From NCBI GenBank assembly GCA_041550515.1, contig JBFEOQ010000003.1:1-64000 (forward strand): a stretch of 64,000 bases of DNA. Reading direction: 5' to 3'. Below, piece after piece: positions 62,433-64,000 of the stretch (its first letter is position 1; every line of letters begins with the position of its first letter). A model generated the notes under the pieces. The model saw only the letters and a program-made list of their open reading frames with translations. It searched no databases and was not told where the DNA came from. Both the position numbers and the translations under genes were made by a program. This DNA comes from PFL35 sp041550515. GTDB taxonomy: Archaea; Thermoplasmatota; E2; DHVEG-1.

Positions 62433-63206
62433 ATGGTTAAGAATTACTTTGTTGGTATTGACGTTGGAACATCATACATAAAAGTTGTGATTATTGATGG
62501 AAAGAATAATATTGTTAAATCTCTTGTTAAAAAAACAGGTTCTGATCTTAAGAATTCTATTAAAAACTCATTTGAAGAAGTAATTGCTACTGCAAAAATA
62601 TCTTGGGAGGATATAAAATTTATCACATCTACAGGTTTTGGTAGAAACAATGTTTCTTTTGCTGATAGTGTAAAAACTGAGATTAGTGCTCATGCTAAAG
62701 GTGCTTATCATTATTTTCCTAAAAAGTGTACAATTATAGATATAGGTGGTCAGGATACAAAAATAATTAAAATAGATGCAAAAGGAAAAACAATTGGTTT
62801 TAAAATGAATCGAAAATGTGCTGCAGGAACTGGTACATTTCTTGAGGAAATTGCATATAAACTTAATATTCCATTGGAAAATTTTAATATGATAGCCTTA
62901 AAATCTTCTATGGATACTTCACTTAGTAGTTTCTGTACTGTTTTTGCATCTACTGAAATTCTTGCAAGAATTAAAGAGGGGGAAAAAATTGAGGATATGG
63001 TAAAGAGTGCGTTTGAATCTGTAGCTAGACGTGTTATTGAAATGGACACTTTGGATAATACAATCATTATGACAGGTGGTGTAGTTGCTCATAATGAAAT
63101 TATATCTAAAATTTTATCAAATCATGTTGGAAAGAAAATTTTTATGCCCCCCAAGCCGCAACTTTGTGGTGCTATGGGTGCAGCATTATTTGCAAAAGAT
63201 ATTTAG
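62433..63206 (+). CDS. ASKHA ATPase activator (HgdC/DCCP-reductase-like)
   Basis: A 257-residue ATPase with G-I-D-V-G-T-S near 7, G-G-Q-D-T-K near 106, cluster Cys in K-C-A-A-G-T-G near 131 and S-F-C-T-V-F-A near 168, and M-T-G-G near 221: the homodimeric activator type that holds one [4Fe-4S] cluster between subunits. It is the expected partner of the divergent HgdB-like gene and independent of bzdP/bzdQ. ATG 62433 has SD GGTGA; an in-frame TTG at 62421 overlaps that SD. A radical SAM gene follows nine bases later. Confidence 0.88.
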   Translation: MVKNYFVGIDVGTSYIKVVIIDGKNNIVKSLVKKTGSDLKNSIKNSFEEVIATAKISWEDIKFITSTGFGRNNVSFADSVKTEISAHAKGAYHYFPKKCTIIDIGGQDTKIIKIDAKGKTIGFKMNRKCAAGTGTFLEEIAYKLNIPLENFNMIALKSSMDTSLSSFCTVFASTEILARIKEGEKIEDMVKSAFESVARRVIEMDTLDNTIIMTGGVVAHNEIISKILSNHVGKKIFMPPKPQLCGAMGAALFAKDI

Positions 63207-63215
63207 GTAATTGTT

Positions 63216-64000
63216 ATGATTAATTATGATTTCCCTCCATATAGACCACCTAATGAAGCAATGTCTGCTCTTATACGGGCTTCTAGAGGTTGTCCTTGGA
63301 ATAAATGTTTATTTTGTACAATGTATAAAACTCTTAAATTTAAACCCAAATCAGTAGAAGAAGTTAAAAAAGATATTAATACAGCAGCACAGATTTATAA
63401 AGGAGCAAAAACTGTGTTTATAGCTGACTCTGATAGCCTCACGATGAAAAACATAGATGAGATAATTAAACATATTAAATTACGTTTTCCAAAAATTGAT
63501 CGAATTACCACTTATGCTAGAGCAAAAACATTAATGAAATTAGGTAAAGATAGACTTAAAAAAATTAAAAAAGCAGGTCTAAATAGAGTACATATTGGCT
63601 TAGAATCGGGTGACAAAAAAACTTTAAAATTTATGTGCAAAGGTACGACAGCGGAAGAAATGATAGCTGGTGGGAAAGCAGCAAAAGAAGCAGGTTTAGA
63701 AGTATCATTTTATATTCTTATTGGTGCAGGTGGAAAGGATAGAATAATAGAGCATGCAAAAGAATCAGCAAAAGTGTGTAATGAAGTAAATCCAGATTTT
63801 ATAAGACTTAGAACCCTAGTAGTTCAACATGGTTCACTTTTAGAGGAGAAAATGAACTCCGGTCAATACAAACCTACTTTGCCTGTTCAAAAATTACAAG
63901 AAATAAAAACTTTTTTAGAAAACCTTGAAGTTAAACAATGTGAACTTGCTTCCGATCATTTCACAAACTATATCTGGGTAGACAAAAACATCGTCTATAG
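63216..64000 (+). CDS. Radical SAM protein, C-terminus cut by window end
   Basis: The open frame from ATG 63216 runs to the window edge (261 codons visible, no stop). It has the radical SAM cluster motif in R-G-C-P-W-N-K-C-L-F-C near residues 25-35, spaced Cx4Cx2C rather than the usual Cx3Cx2C, followed by M-Y. Other visible motifs are D-S-D-S near 74, the glycine-rich H-I-G-L-E-S-G near 127, and I-L-I-G-A-G near 167. It belongs to the elongator/MiaB-like radical SAM group; the target is unknown. Nine bases after the activator gene, so co-transcription with it is likely. Confidence 0.82.
   Translation, partial: MINYDFPPYRPPNEAMSALIRASRGCPWNKCLFCTMYKTLKFKPKSVEEVKKDINTAAQIYKGAKTVFIADSDSLTMKNIDEIIKHIKLRFPKIDRITTYARAKTLMKLGKDRLKKIKKAGLNRVHIGLESGDKKTLKFMCKGTTAEEMIAGGKAAKEAGLEVSFYILIGAGGKDRIIEHAKESAKVCNEVNPDFIRLRTLVVQHGSLLEEKMNSGQYKPTLPVQKLQEIKTFLENLEVKQCELASDHFTNYIWVDKNIVY

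Noticed and set aside
1..64000. CRISPR array, prophage or insertion sequence
   Set aside because: I saw no regularly spaced repeats, Cas, integrase or transposase genes on either strand.

Overview
The window is 64 kb of AT-rich archaeal chromosome. The archaeal assignment rests on a DnaG-type primase of the archaeal kind (30408-31730), a UPF0058 protein, a CoB-CoM-type heterodisulfide reductase set hdrCBA, a MetRS with a C-terminal EMAP/Trbp111-like domain, a DUF2080 protein, archaeal TATA-like promoters, and strong GGAGGTGAT-type Shine-Dalgarno (SD) sites. The UvrABC set and low GC suggest a mesophilic anaerobe. A euryarchaeal or Thermoplasmatota-like lineage is my best guess, but nothing here fixes the lineage (no rRNA or tRNA seen).

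Layout. 0.4-5.7 kb: a tandem winged-helix protein, hdrCBA and a PflA-like radical SAM protein. 5.7-12 kb: uvrA-uvrC-uvrB on the minus strand. 12.4-15.1 kb: a metal-type permease with an N-terminal TRASH-like finger, a decayed winged-helix copy, a probable small structured RNA with its own TATA box, a Toprim protein and a DUF167 protein. 15.2-25 kb: a minus-strand operon for aconitase, ATP-citrate lyase (two subunits) and monomeric isocitrate dehydrogenase, with acetyl-CoA synthetase divergent. 25-35.7 kb: housekeeping genes (nadE, exported phosphoesterase, purC, metG, dnaG, UPF0058, GNAT) and a thiamine cassette (ThiN-domain regulator, thiamine pyrophosphokinase, SSS transporter, 37-residue membrane protein).

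35.7-64 kb is a catabolic island for anaerobic aromatic degradation. It encodes an AMP-forming acyl-CoA ligase (59433-61001), an ATP-dependent class I benzoyl-CoA reductase in bzdN-O-P-Q order (46618-50766), its ferredoxin and a NuoG/GltD-like ferredoxin oxidoreductase, then dienoyl-CoA hydratase (dch), 6-hydroxycyclohexenoyl-CoA dehydrogenase (had) and the ring-opening hydrolase (oah). Beta-oxidation enzymes (acyl-CoA dehydrogenase, fused 3-hydroxyacyl-CoA dehydrogenase/enoyl-CoA hydratase, two thiolases, an SDR) can take the ring-opened product to acetyl-CoA. The same operon carries a GNAT acetyltransferase, a sirtuin, an MBL hydrolase, and a tungsten-type aldehyde oxidoreductase with a four-cluster ferredoxin; an AorC-like flavoprotein converges on it. 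At the right edge an orphan HgdB-like protein and its ATPase activator, in divergent orientation, resemble double-cubane cluster proteins and are followed by a radical SAM gene cut by the window end.

Most notable observations: the complete class I benzoyl-CoA route in an archaeon; the second, uncharacterised double-cubane-like ATPase/reductase pair; the ATP-citrate lyase plus monomeric IDH operon; several genes (uvrB, bzdN, the double-cubane gene, perhaps nadE) whose SD points to AUA or AUU start codons; and a candidate small RNA at 14333-14420.
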